Source: Clavaria fumosa
Lineage: Eukaryota; Basidiomycota; Agaricomycetes; Agaricales; Clavariaceae
DNA length: 64,000 bases
Direction: 5' to 3'
Assembly (NCBI GenBank): GCA_951802425.1
Contig: OX637805.1
Coordinates: 434,001-498,000, forward strand
Made by a program: the position numbers and the translations under genes. Below are positions 21,332 through 33,657 of this stretch, one piece after another (position 1 is the first letter of the stretch; the number at the start of each line of letters is the position of its first letter). Below the pieces are notes generated by a model. The model did not search any database. It was not told the origin of the DNA and worked only from the letters and a program-made list of their open reading frames with translations.

Positions 21332-21565
21332 TCCAAGTCCAGAATTATGCTAGGCCTATGCCCCGAGTTGAGTAAAATCATGACGGCGACGAGATTCCTG
21401 TAAGTCAGCCACTGGAGGGCGCTCACTATCATCACAAATGCCAAGAATGTCTGTTGATACATTTTGTATGGTACGAATGACTGCTCAAGCAAGAAATCCA
21501 AGAAAAAGTCCCCAAGAAATGACACAGCAATATTTTTCGCGTCGTGTACTTATTCACAAAGCAGC

Positions 21566-23189
21566 TTACTTTCTCTGCGCACGCCGCACGAAATTCGCTC
21601 GCCGGCCCCAACCGCGCCCTCTTCGTGAGGTCTTCGTCCCTAGTAAGAACGCCCCAGCGACCGATCAAGTGATCCGGAGGACTAAGAAGGGTGAATCATA
21701 CCTCGATTGCTATCCATTCCAGATCCTTCACCCTTCTCTGCATCGTCTAAACGGGCCTGCTCTTGCGCCGCTCTTCTCGCCTCCCTCACCTGCTGGCTAT
21801 AATCCAAGCATAACTTCTTGGTACAGATCTTGCCATGCGTCTTGCACACAATGTCGGGCTGTGGAGCCCCGTCCTGTGGAGGCTTGAATGTCGATTGTCC
21901 GTAGTCGCTGACGGCGACGATTTTGCGAGAAGCAGGCGGACCAAGCAAGGGCGTCTCGCGGGGATCCTTCTTGTCGCTGTCCGCGAATGAGAGGGCGTCA
22001 AAAGAAACATGGACAGCTGCAACTGTCGGACACGACTCGTCGTCGTCGTCGCCGTCATCGTCGGCGGACATAGCGGTGAGTACGTCGGCGTCGCTGCCAC
22101 ATTGAGTGACCGATCCAGCGTACTCGTACTGAGATGTGGCAGCCTGTTGAGCGCCGACGTGTTGCCATGGTGCGTTCGCCGTAGCTGGGGAAGTATGGGA
22201 CACATTGGCGACTGGAACTACGTCAATTCTGTACACTTCTCGGATGGCGGAGAGGCTGTTGTCGCTCGCCCTCCCCTGTGGAAACACGACACCTCCGCCT
22301 TTCTGAAGAGCGAGATATGATTACCTTTGCTAGATGACGCGCCTCCGTCAGCGCGCGTGGTTCCTGCAGCGGAAATGACTGTGACATTCGTCGGGGCTTC
22401 GCTCTTTGACACATCTAACTTGTTGCGGTTATTCCCGCCGACCGCTGTCGGCAGAGTATGAGCATTGAATGGGATGGTAGGGTAAACATGAGTACCGGAA
22501 GAAGGAGCATGTGTTGGCGGGAATAGAGCGAGCGGCAAATGACGGCATAGCGAGACATTGGTTCTGTCCTCTATAGGCACTTCGCAATGATGGGTCTTCG
22601 GGTAAGGAAAAATGATGCGGCTACAAATCTTTTGAGTTGCAAAATCTAATAAGACGGAAAGGAGGGATCACAAACGGATTCTTGGGCGACCATCCAAAAA
22701 ACCATGATTCCTGGATCTTGATTGGTTTCCAGCCTGAAGGTCTGTATGAGCGCAGGCGCGAAACAAGTTGTGGACCAGGACTCGCCGTTTTTTTCCACTA
22801 GACGGCCGGTGTTGTACTGACAAAAGAACACTTTGGTGGACTTCGGTTTCTCTTCCTCTGTTGGGTTGCGAAGGAACTCGGACCACTTGTGTTCGCCTAG
22901 CACGGTGGCAAAGTCCTGATCGCGAGCGACCTCAACAATAACAGTGTTGCGAGCCTATATATCTGTCAGATACATTTCGTCGAGTATCGAAATGATATGC
23001 AATGGTTACCGAGGGCTTGTAGTAGAAGGTATAGAGCATATCGGGACGAATGCAGCAGCTAAACCAGCGCGCGAAATTTTGACGATCGAGGTCCAACTCC
23101 CAGTGGGCATGGAGAGGATAAGGATGAACTACTGTCAGATATCGAGGCTCATCGTCGTTGGGAGGCGGGGTGCTAGGACGCTTGGGCAT
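21566..23189 (-). CDS. conserved basidiomycete protein of unknown function
   Basis: Likely exons: 23189-23010, 22954-22676, 22628-22325, about 22298-21702, 21639-21566; roughly 475 residues. The third intron (22325 down to about 22299) is only 26-32 nt by frame, too short for certainty, so that junction needs checking. The N-terminal ~150 residues look folded (WELDLDRQNFARWF, VFFCQYNTGRLV, GIMVFWMVAQES). The rest is disordered and acidic, and the tail is basic and Gly/Arg-rich (SRRGRGWGRRANFV). I recognise no domain. The gene is convergent with the F-BAR gene (234 bp between stops) and divergent from the GGPP synthase. Confidence 0.65.
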
Positions 23190-23321
23190 GGCGCTGCACT
23201 AGCGTTCTTTGGTACACTGTAGTTGCACACAGTCTGATCCGATAACAGGGTTGATCATGTACACAGCTATGTACACAGCTATCAAATAGCGGGAACTTGT
23301 CGCGGAGCGCTCACGACGACG
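23190..23321. promoter_or_regulatory. 132-bp divergent promoter
   Basis: The only space between the start codons of the unknown minus-strand gene and the GGPP synthase. It contains the tandem repeat atgtacacagct (about 23257-23281). Both genes must share this region. Confidence 0.5.
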
Positions 23322-24727
23322 ATGGCTTCGAAATACGACAATCTACTCAACGTACTATCTAAAGAGTCTCCTTGGAAGGAAGGAAACGAAACGGTCTGTC
23401 GTTCCATGCCCTGCAAGAATCAATCAATTATTTACTGCGCGTGTAAAGGCATTATTGGAACCGTTGACTTACATCACTTCAAATCCAGGCAAAGATATAC
23501 GCGGATCGCTAATAAATGCTTTCAATGTCTGGCTAAACGTACCGCAGGAGAAACTTGTAATCATTGCTAAGGTAGTCAGCATGCTTCACAATGCCAGTCT
23601 ATTGTAAGTGGCATTTGCATTCGTCCCTTGCGTCGGACTTAGGCCTGGCAAAGGATCGACGACATTGAAGACGATGCACAGCTGCGCAGGGGCGCACCAG
23701 GCATGCCCTTGTAACTCTTCATCGCAATTTATTGACTGAAGATGCAAATTATCAGTCGCTCACAAGATATTCGGCGTGCCGCAGACCATTAATAGCGCCA
23801 ACTATGCTTATTTTCTCGCGTTCCGCGAATTATTCTCGCTTGCCCCAAATGACGCTTGGTTGGCTTCCCACCCGTCGAATAAACCGGGTGAATTCATGGA
23901 TCACATCGTGACAAGTAGATATCTGCCTTCGGGTACTGTCTTAAATTGACCGACCTTCCTCACCAGATGAACTCTTGTCACTGCATCGTGGACAAGGTAT
24001 GGAAATTCTTTGGCGGGATACTTTACAATGCCCGACGGAAGAGGAATACATCAGTATGGTGAACAATAGTTGAGTGTGGCGCGAAACCTCGACTGCTTTG
24101 CTCATTAACTTTCCGTCAAGAAACTGGTGGCCTGTTTCGGATAGCTATCAAGCTAATGATGGCTTGCGCAACCACCAATATCGATGTGTTAGTTTCTCTC
24201 TATTGCTCTGTGGATTCAGGCCTCCTTACCATTAACAGGGATTATGTTCCTTTGGTCAACCTTCTAGGCGTTTACTATCAGATCCGCGACGACTACATGA
24301 ATCTGCAAAGTTCTCAGGTGCGGATCTGTTCTATGCCCTTTTTTTCGCCTTCTTCATGCTTCTGGGCATAGTATGAATTGAACAAAGGGTTTGCTGAAGA
24401 TTTAACGGAGGGGAAATTTTCCTTCCCCGTCGTGCACGGCATCCGAGCCGATACATCCAATCGCAGAGTACTCAGTGAGCATGACGTCTGCCACAACCCC
24501 GGTCACTATCTCACATAGGGAAAGATGTTCTCCAGAAGCGACCTACCACACCGACTCTCAAGATATTCACGGTCTCATATCTCAAGGATCATACAAAATC
24601 ATTTGAATATACTTTGAAGGTCCTTGAGAGTGTGGAGGCTCAAATAGTGGATGAGGTCTCGAAGTTAGGCGAGAATCCGAAGCTTTTGTTGATCCTGAAA
24701 GCTCTTCATGTCGATGGCACACAGTAG
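23322..24727 (+). CDS. BTS1: geranylgeranyl diphosphate synthase
   Basis: Nine exons: 23322-23393, 23449-23603, 23654-23700, 23756-23914, 23967-24068, 24121-24187, 24239-24317, 24372-24474, 24519-24727; 330 residues, normal for the family. It condenses isopentenyl diphosphate with farnesyl diphosphate to the C20 prenyl donor for protein prenylation and other terpenoids. The first Asp-rich motif is [15 protein letters not shown], the second [20 protein letters not shown] and [14 protein letters not shown] are also conserved. The third intron starts with GC (gcatgc) rather than GT. No terpene cyclase or P450 lies nearby and the neighbours are housekeeping genes, so a primary-metabolism role is most likely. 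Confidence 0.93.
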
Positions 24728-24954
24728 CATCTACAGCATACAAAACATACACTTGTATAGCTTGGAATATTTGCAACGATAGTGTCTAGAGTAGAAAATT
24801 CGGCTTGTCCGGCTTGAGTTCATAGCTTTTTCACATTTCTCTTCCTCGATATTGCGTTCGCTGCCTAATTAGCGCATCATAAACATAGATAAACAGCACC
24901 GTGCGCGCACGATCGCGAGAGCGCATACAGTACAGTAACGGCTCCTGCGTCGCG

Positions 24955-27019
24955 ATGTCGCTCAAGGTACCAACGACCACCGATACTCAGCTGTTCAAAG
25001 ATGGCTACAAGGCGTGCCTCGTTTTACCTCTGGCTCTGCTCAAATCAATGATTGAACCATTTTAGCATCTTCAAGGCATGGAGGATGCTGTGTTCCGAAA
25101 TATTCAAGCAGTTTGCGAACTCTGCGATGTCGTGCGGACAAGCTTCGGTCCCAATGGTGAGCTTAGTGTAAGTCGTAAGTTACCGGCTAATAATATATGC
25201 CAGGCCGCAACAAACTCATAATCAACCACTTGAACCGCGTGTTCGCGACGTCTGATGCAGCTACGATCTTACGCGAGACCGAGATCGTACATCCTGGCGC
25301 CAAATTATTGGTGATGGCATCTCAGGCCCAAAAGTCTGAAGTGCGTTACTAGGATCGACTGACTGCGCGTTTTGTTCTTGATGTCAGACTGTCAGATGGG
25401 CGACGCGACGAGTCTGGTCGTGATACTGGCTGGGGAACTGTTGAGAAAGGCTGAGCATTTATTGGTCATGGGGCTGCATCCAAGTGAGATTATAAAAGGT
25501 TACGAGGCAGCCTGCGCCAAAGCGATTCTCGAACTTGAGAGTCCGTATCCATAATTTCCTCTCTTCTTTGAGTTCAGGTCTCACAATCTATCTCAGAGCT
25601 GACAGCGACGGAATTGCAGATCCCCTTTACACACGCCTCCTTGTCAGATGCTTTGAGACCTGCTATTGCTTCCAAGCAATATGGGGACGAGGACCTGCTT
25701 TCTGCTCTCATCGCTGAGGCGGTGTTGATGGTCATACCGGACAATCCAAAAAACTTCGACGTCGACACTGTACGAGTAGTCAAGATTTTGGGTGGCAGTC
25801 TTTCAGATAGTCGTGTCGTGCAGGGAATGGTATTTGGCAGGGAACCGGAAGGTGTGTCGTATCAGATGTAGCCTTCTTCACCGCTTCTGACTCAATCGCA
25901 AGGCGTCGTCAAGGCCACAAAAAAAGCCAAGGTTGCTGTGTATACCTGCCCCCTTGACATTGCGCAGACGGAAACAAAAGGCACGGCACTGATCCACAAC
26001 GCGCGCGAAATGCTTGGCTTTACGCACGGCGAAGAGCAATTGCTCAGCAAGGTAAGCGTGCTATCTTTTGCTCTTGCTAACTACATCTAATTAAACCTGT
26101 TTGAAGATGTTCAAAGAGATCGCAGATTCCGGCGTGAAAGTGATCATAGCGGGCGGGTCCGTCGGCGAACTTGCTTTGCATTACTTGAACGGTCTGGATA
26201 TTGCTGTACTCAAGGTGCTCAGCAAATTCGAGCTACGGCGGTTGTGTCGCGTTGTGCGCGCAACGCCCTTGGCGCGCATCGGCCCGCCAACACCTGAAGA
26301 GGCTGGTTACGTGGACGTCTTTGAGACAACGGAGATCGGCGGTGACCGTGTGACGGTCTTGCGCCAGCTGACGGATGATTCCGGCTATGGTGACGGCAGG
26401 ATAGTGAAGACAAGAACGGCCACCGTGCTGCTGCGCGGTGCTACCGCGCGGCGGCTCGATGACTTAGAACGCGCGGTTGACAGCGGTGTAAGCGTTGTCA
26501 AGGCACTCCTCAAAGATGCCCGGCTTGTCCCTGGGGCTGGGGCAACAGAGCTAGAGCTGGCTCGTCGCGTTGACGCGTATGGGCAGGCTCTCCGTGGGCT
26601 CTCTCAGCACGCAGTGCGTGAGTACGGCGCGGCCCTCGAAGTTGTTCCGCGCACGCTGGCGGACAATGCGTTGGGTGGGCAAGAAGGAGATTCTGTGGTT
26701 GGACGACTATGGACGAAGCACGAAGGGGAGGGTGGTGAAGCATGGGGTGTCGACATTTTGGTGAGACTTTATGCCCATCCACTAACTCCTCCTGTCCGAC
26801 ATCATTTTTCTGTGTTTGACAATCTGTCGTGTGCAGGCAGAACAAGATGGCACGTTATTGGCCACTGATCACAAGATTCTTGACTCTCTTGGAGCTAAAT
26901 TGTGGGCATTACGGGCTGCAACGGAGACGGCAGTATCCGTGCTTAGTGTTGACAGCATCATCATGAGCAAGCCTTCCGGGATCAAAGTCCCTCAACAGTC
27001 GGCCCCTGACGAGGATTAA
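24955..27019 (+). CDS. CCT8: T-complex protein 1 subunit theta (CCT8)
   Basis: Eight exons: 24955-25011, 25066-25156, 25204-25340, 25396-25540, 25597-25851, 25903-26051, 26107-26760, 26837-27019; 556 residues. It is one of eight subunits of the cytosolic chaperonin that folds actin and tubulin. The ATP-site motifs are GPNGRNKLI, MGDATSLVVILAGELL and VPGAGATELELA; the theta-specific stretches SKQYG, VRVVKILGG and FGREPEG are present, and the C-terminus is VDSIIMSKPSG. The first intron has a GC donor (aag/gcgtgc). In the second nucleotide motif GAGATE replaces the common GGGATE. Confidence 0.95.
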
Positions 27020-27186
27020 CGTTCATTTTGTGTAACGCGTTGAAGATTAAAAAAATGCCACTGTCAGCATTGACCACGTGACCGAGCATTTAATGGCTCG
27101 TGCGTGGGAAAACGTTTCGAGGCGTGATCCCTCACGAGCCTTGGCGCTTAGAGTTGGTTTTAACGACGCTTTCGCCGTCGTTTGTC

Positions 27187-29720
27187 ATGTCATCATCGCT
27201 TACCTCGAAAACTACCTACAAGGGGAAAATCGCGCGTAGGTCCTGGCAGCATTTGCCATCCGAACTCATCAGGTTTGTGTCAACGCCATCCTCGCGTCGA
27301 TTGCACTCATAAACCCAAACACAGACTTGTCGCCACTCATTATCTACTTGACCTGCCGTCATATAGTTATTGCCCTCAAGTATGGGAAGCGCGCGAATTT
27401 TGGCTTCCCAGGATCGTATACACCGTCTTGCGCGATGCTCTCGACATTGAAAAGTTAATGTGTATCTGCCTAACATGGAGCAAATCCCGTGCGCAGTGTG
27501 GCTGTCTATGTTGATGTCATTGTCTGAATTCATTCCTAGTTGAAACCCACTTATTTTGGCAACATGCATGCGCAGCAATCGATCCTCAAAGCGTCTTGGC
27601 GCACCATGCTATCATCCACCCAGCATCACCCGCAAACACCACTACCACAGCCTCCACTCCCTCACAGCTACCGTATCGTCTTTCTCCTTACAGACACTTT
27701 CGAAATATCATAAATTCCTCATGTCACATATGTCGAATCAACTCGCCCTACACGTCTGCAGGACTTGGCATGGCGTCGAAGCGCCCTACGGCCACCCCAT
27801 TTCTTCCGTACGTTCCGATCTGCAAGGAGCACCGCAAGCAAAGCTTCTGTGGGCTGTGTCTACGTGAATCTCCCCGTTTAGAATCCGAAAACGACTATAG
27901 CTCTGTCTGTTGCGTCGAGAATGAGGATGAAGAGACTTGGCCAGGAGTCGAGGCAACTTGTCGTTCATGTAGGATGGAATGGCTATGGCGCCGCGTCGCC
28001 TCAAATCCTCGCGATCGAGAAGCCGTCGGCGGGCGCAAATGGGAATCTCCTGATTGGGAGACTAGGCGGCGCATCGATACGTTCCTTGAGATGGGGGAAG
28101 GCACCATCGGAGAAGTGGTGCAGCTCGCCCAAGAGAAACAATGGCTCAGGAAGTTCACAAAATTAACCGACATGCTGAGTCAGGCGGTGGCCGCATCACG
28201 CCTCGCCAGTCGCGAGGACGCAGTCGCTGAGCTCTCTTACTCTGGAAGCGAAGATGAGTCCGCTTTGGACGAAGATGAAGATGAGTCGTTCGAATTAATG
28301 GGTCTCACCGAGGATGCAAGCAATGTCCGTGATCTGGCCATCAGTGCCTGGGCGCGGAGTCGGATATTGGACGGATATTGGACAAGTCCCGCAGACCAGT
28401 GGTACGGTCATGCCAAACCGTCTACTTTGATGAGGGCGGTACACCCCTGCCCCTGGAATAACGACCATGACGAGGACGAGGAAGCGCAAATTGAACATCC
28501 GCTACAGAGCACTGTCCAAGGCGAAATCCCCCCTTCATATCAGCTCTGTGAACAAGCTTGCGTCGCATACCAGCGGCAGATGCAGGCTATTCTCCTCCCA
28601 GCAATGAAGAACCTAGTCAGGCGGTTGGTGATCGAGTGTACGGCGGACGGGGTCGATCCTACTATCCGTGCTTCGCGCATGAACGTCGAGGACGTTGCGA
28701 AAGGATTGCGAGATGGTGGCGTTTGGCACAATGGGGTGGACTGGTTGGAGAGGCGAAGGAACGAAACTCAGGACAGGGACGCGAAAGAACACGCTCCGCG
28801 GACACACAAAGACAAAGACGACGCCGACGATTCAAGCTGCTCCAGCCGGTTCGAGGGCTCGGACACGACAAGTCCTGTCTTGTCGACTTCTACGCTGCAG
28901 ACGTCGCCCAGTCCGCCTCCGAGCGAAGAGAGAAAACGAGGCGCGCGAAATGTCGCTCCTGCAAGACCGCGTCTGATACCCGTCTCACCCGTGCTCGAGA
29001 GTCCAGAGCTCATACGCCCAATCCCGTACATCCCAGTGGCGATAAGCCAGTTGCCGCCAAACAGCCTTCAGACGTTCAAATTCGTAAGTTCTCGCCTTCC
29101 CACGTTACCTCAGCCGATCGGCTGTGCCTCCCTTTCTTCCTCGTTTTGGAACTGTTCCATTCTGATAATCCCGTTAGGTGTGGAGAGAAGCGTGTGCACC
29201 TTTGTATCACTGCAAATGCTCGATATGTGAGCGGGCGACCAGCCAAGCAAGTGGTGGGCAACCCCCCCCTGTTCCATCGGATTGCCAGAGTCCAGACCTT
29301 AAACCTGTGACTTTGCCGCAGGCGCCATTCGGAGTTCATGTCGAGGATGGTCAGGATGAAGTTGATCCGGAGGACGTAAGTGATGAATCGAGCGAGGTTG
29401 GAGGGGAAGACGAGTCAGGTGCCACTGGCGACGAGGCGGAGAAGCTCGGGCCGCCATGGCCTACCCGTCATAAACGATCCAGTGCGGAATTGGATGACGA
29501 CGATGGAGAGGAGGAGGTCGACGACGGTGAAGAGATAACAGATAAGCGCCGCTCCAGAGGAGCGAAAAGAGCGAGGCGTTTCCTGACATCTACAGAAATC
29601 TGTAAGACAGGGACGGAAGTTGTTCTGGGCCGATCGGGCAAGCGAAATTCGGCAGAATTAGAAGATGAAAAGGTCATCACCGGACACAAAAGGAGGAGGG
29701 CTAGCGTCACAGAGACCTAG
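27187..29720 (+). CDS. F-box-like protein of unknown function
   Basis: Four exons: 27187-27272, 27325-27488, 27540-29083, 29178-29720; 778 residues. The start KIARRSWQHLPSELIRLVATHYLL has the hydrophobic pattern of an F-box-like helix pair. A cysteine-rich part follows (CHICRI, CGLCLRE, CRSCRMEW, and later CKCSICERA), probably metal-binding. The middle is helical and acidic, and the C-terminal third is disordered with acidic runs and basic KRAR-type stretches that could act as nuclear signals. It may be a substrate adaptor of an SCF ubiquitin ligase, but that rests only on the N-terminal pattern. Confidence 0.7.
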
Positions 29721-30597
29721 AAGCGAGCATTCACACAGTCGGAATGACTGATTCAAGGGGTGAGAGGAAGGGTTGCATTGGTGGATCGCTTTTTTTTTCT
29801 TTCTTCTGTGACTTTCGGTGAAACCTTCATTGTCACTGCGATCTCGCAATCCCCTCATGCTGCTGACTCGAATTTGAACCACTTTGATGTGTAGGACGGT
29901 GACTGCATACATGTACATGGATACTCCATATGCATATGCATGTTCATTTGTATATGCGCCGAGTTATGCGGTAGGCGTTCCACAGGATTATCTCATTGGT
30001 GGTTTCAATATTTGAGAAGGCCTAAAACTTTGGTCTGAATGTAAAATTGTATATTATACATATGTAAATATGATTCTTAGCATAAAAGGATGCCTTTCCA
30101 TAGGCATTTGGAATCCCAATTATTTCCTAAGTGTGGTATCAAAGTGCAAGTTTAGCAAAGGAGGATATTTTTATTTGTGTGGAGTGGGGATGTGAGTTAT
30201 GTAAGGGCACTCGGCCTCGGCTCCAGTTTTACAGATGCTGTGCCTTCTTCATCGTTTTGTGATGCCATGTGCAGCGCAAATCCACCCACATGAATCTGTC
30301 TTGAAGTTCTCTTCGGCTGATATTATTAATAAGTTATCTTTGCACGGGTGTTCACATGTTCACAGGCGGTAGCGTGCGTCAATTTCGGGCGCCGACCCGA
30401 CTCGTCAGCGGTACGTCTTATCAGGTGATTTTAACGGTTACGTTCGCCTCACAATCCTAGGGATGTGCCCTTGTTGCAGCGCTCGACACAGAAGCTGTAT
30501 CATGATTTTGAATCAGTTGTCTTCCACATGCTACTTTGCAGCATCGACCTTTTTAAACCGCCTTGCATAATCTCAGGCTCTCCCTCGAGATACCCCC
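29721..30597. other. intergenic, no gene recognised
   Basis: AT-richer than the flanks, with short frames only. Contains a T-tract at about 29790-29800 and repeated atgcatatgcat-like sequence near 29930. No tRNA or conserved frame seen. Confidence 0.5.
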
Positions 30598-31885
30598 ATG
30601 TTGCATTCTGCGAATACCCAGCTTGTGAGCGCGTTTCTGGAACTCATGGCTTATGGTGCGGTAGACCTTCCAACCTTTGGCTCTATTGACTAAGACTTTT
30701 CTCTGTATAGGATGTTATCTGGTGGTTTTTCTCTGGTGCATGAAAGTATTACATGCGAAATATACTCGGGGAAAACAATTGTCCATCTATCTCCTCTTGA
30801 CAACTTTATCTATATTTCTACTTGCTACCGTGGTTGGTCATCCGTCCGCTCGCACACACAAAATTGACGAGCAGTACAGCATACTGTCTTGACCGGGGTG
30901 CGCACCTATGAAGCATACACAGCTCACATGGAGCAGCCTTACGCGGCCGAGGCGTACTTCGCCGACTTTGGCGCTCGTTCGTCTGTCATGTCGGAAGCAA
31001 CGTACGCTACAACCACGTTGGTAGCAGATCTCTTCCTTGTGAGTATTTGTTCTTCACCAAAAATTGTCTACCATGACACTTTTCAGGTCTATCGTACATG
31101 GGTCTTGTATGGCCACAATTGGCATGTAGTGGTATTGCCTTTGCTACTTTTTGGTCTGAATATCGGTCCGTCATAATTTAATGCGTTTCGAAACTCTGAC
31201 CATACTTCAGCAGGGCTTTCCACATGGTCATTATGGTCACTTTCTCAGCTCAAACTTCCATTTAATCAACAAGCATTTGAAACTGTCGTTTCTCATTCAA
31301 ATTCTTTCTTCATGTGCGTTTTAAGCCCTAGCAGTGACTTGATTGATTCAATATTCTTCCTCAGTTCAACTCTTGTACTGAACCTCCTCTGTACCTGTAA
31401 GTAATTACTCTCGCTGTTGTGGAACCGTGATCTTGACTTCCTTGTAGTTTTGATCTCATACCGAATCTGGGTTGTCCTGAGTACCTCAGTGCATGCAGTT
31501 GGCGGTAAAGGATGGTTACGCAATGTATTCACGGTTGTGATCGACTCTGGTGCATCTTCTCGTGTACTTTCATTAAAGATACTAAATTATATTTTCTCTC
31601 TCCAGCTGCAATATATTCCGCATTCATGGTCGCGCTCATTATCGTGAACTCGCGGATTTTACCCGTGACACAAATCTTCCTAAATCCTGTGTGTCCATAG
31701 TTTTTCCACTCTGCAATCAATTCAAATGACATACTCTCGGACAGATGTCTTCTATAATTGTGAGTGTTTCTTGTCACAGGATTGCTCAACAGCTGTTTAT
31801 GAGATGCTTCCTTGATTCCTTCACTCCTCGCTAACAGGGCATGGTGGTGCGTCTCCTTATCATCATGTCATGCGTACCTCGATGA
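30598..31885 (+). CDS. small multi-pass membrane protein of a mushroom-expanded family
   Basis: Ten small exons: 30598-30655, 30711-30832, 30880-31038, 31087-31165, 31211-31313, 31365-31396, 31448-31549, 31606-31688, 31745-31759, 31838-31885; 266 residues. Hydrophobic segments include CYLVVFLWCMKVL, LSIYLLLTTLSIFLLATV, TTTLVADLFLVYRTWVLYG, VVVLPLLLFGLNIAG, STLVLNLLCTFLISYRIW and AAIYSAFMVALIIVNS, giving about seven membrane passes. The phrase YRTWVLYG followed by a hydrophobic helix recurs in a large family of uncharacterised Agaricomycete membrane proteins. No signature of a known transporter or receptor is visible. The last two exons are the least certain. Confidence 0.6.
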
Positions 31886-32365
31886 CGGAATCAGCGATTT
31901 TTTTTTTTGGCCTGGCTTATAATATTTAGTTCTCCTCTATTATTATCCGGCTTTGGTTGTCCGACGAAGAAGAGAGCAGTCCAATTACAAAACGCACCCC
32001 AGAACTCATGACATCTCGGAGACAGCGGAGTAGTACAGAACTTGCCTTACAGCCTCGACAGCCAACACAGTTCAACCAATTCTCCAACGAGATGCAGGGG
32101 GACATGTCCACGACCCGTGCCGAGGTCTAGTCTCAACTGCAGCATAAGTCTGTGGATTCCTGTGGCGTAGAAGGTCTGTACCAGCTTTACAGTAGCCTGT
32201 GAAAATAAATGGAAGTGTGTTATGTCCAGAACCTGGGTCAAAAATTCTAAGAGAGCGAGGAATATAATTTAGTACATTTAGCATAGGCATAGTCTAATGC
32301 ACCAAACTCAAGATAGTTATGTGACCGATGTGACTGACACTACTTGTCGAAAGCTCAAGCCCACA
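31886..32365. other. intergenic, no gene recognised
   Basis: Short frames only; a T-run at 31899-31908. Serves as upstream region of the glutathione S-transferase gene. Confidence 0.5.
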
Positions 32366-33240
32366 ATGGTCGTAAAACTGTACGGATTCATACATTCGAC
32401 GAGCACGCACCTCGTCTTTCTCGTCTTGAAGGAGCTTAATGTCCCTTACGAATTTGTTGTTGTCAACATGGCGAAGGGCGAGCATAAGTCTCCCGAATAC
32501 TTGGCAAAGCATCCCTTTGGCGTAGTTCCGTTCATGGTGCGCTTCCTTCGGGTGATCTTACGATCAACACAGGGTCGATCCTTATCGTTTGGTCTCTAGG
32601 ACGATGATGGCTTCCAATTGTGCGAGAGCCGAGCGATCTGTCGCTACCTCATTGCGACACATGATCGGGGCACTTCTTTGGCCCCGACTGAACCCAAAGC
32701 CCAAGCATTATCTGAACAGGCAATTTCTATTGAGTCAAGCTACTTCCAGTCTCCTGCCTCCACCATCTTTCATGAGAAGATCCTCGCGAAGTAGCTCTCC
32801 GGTTTTGACGTTAACCCCGTGTCTTGACGCGCATACTTGCAGGCATTTCGGGAAGGAAACGGATCAGGCCCGATATGAAGAAGCAGTGAAGAAGATCGAA
32901 TCCGCCTTTGATATCTACGAAGTGATGCTTGACAAGCATAAATACCTTGCTGGGAATGTACGCTATTGTCTATTGACATTCTTTCGAGCTCTCCTGTTCA
33001 TATTTTACCCTACAGGAAGTCACGTTGGGTGATTTGTGTCACATTCCACTCGGGAGAATAGTGCATTCACTCGCCCCTGAAATATTCTCGAAGCGACCCA
33101 ACGTCGCCAGGTGTGTCACCTTACACCTCGATTCCAATCTACCCAATTAATATTATGCGTTTGTCAGGTGGTGGTCTGACCTTATTGCCAGACCTTCCTC
33201 TCTCGCTCTCACCGAAGCCATACAAAAGGGCAGCTTTTGA
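32366..33240 (+). CDS. glutathione S-transferase
   Basis: Five exons: 32366-32536, 32600-32790, 32843-32957, 33016-33110, 33168-33240; 214 residues. The N-terminal thioredoxin-like half has VKLYGF, the cis-Pro region HPFGVVPFM and the glutathione-binding DDGFQLCESRAICRYL. The C-terminal helical half has LDKHKYLAGNEVTLGDL and ARWWSDLIARPS. The overall pattern resembles the phi/GTT-like classes of plants and fungi. It would conjugate glutathione to electrophiles in the cytosol. The catalytic residue is probably a Ser in the HSTSTH segment. Confidence 0.92.
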
Positions 33241-33657
33241 GCTTCTTCAGCCATTCTGAAGACTTTGGTGTGAGGATTGAAATGGCCATTCTAAAGACTT
33301 TGGCGCGAGCATCGAAATGGAAACAAAACGTCTAGGGTAGTGACTTCAATACCGGAATCAATGCACATGCCGTGTTTGTGTAGTTGTGCAATGTAAATGT
33401 AAATGTAAAAAATGTAACTATGCCGTGATGTCAGGGTAGATCACAACCTAATGAGTGATTACGAAACCTAACGCACAAGGAAACTGGTGACCGTCCCGCT
33501 GAGTGCTGGGTACTCTATGTGATTTAGAGCCCATCCTACCACTGCCCTAACTGCCACATCTGTGAGGACCCCACCACCGGACAAACTTAGACCTCAAACC
33601 GAAGTGGAACTTCTATTGAACTAATTGGGTCGCTGCTTGCGCGCTCGCGCCCTGTCT
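33241..33657. other. intergenic with a tandem repeat and a duplicated gene fragment
   Basis: Two 35-bp units (33250-33284 and 33285-33319, starting gccattct) stand in tandem after the GST stop. From about 33470 to 33600 the sequence is a diverged copy of the 3' end of the L-type lectin gene at 34735-34900, in the same orientation. Confidence 0.55.

Noticed and set aside
23322..27019. Terpenoid biosynthetic cluster around the GGPP synthase
   Set aside because: Neighbours are an F-BAR protein, an unknown conserved protein and CCT8; no terpene cyclase, P450 or transporter is next to it, so it is probably the primary-metabolism enzyme.
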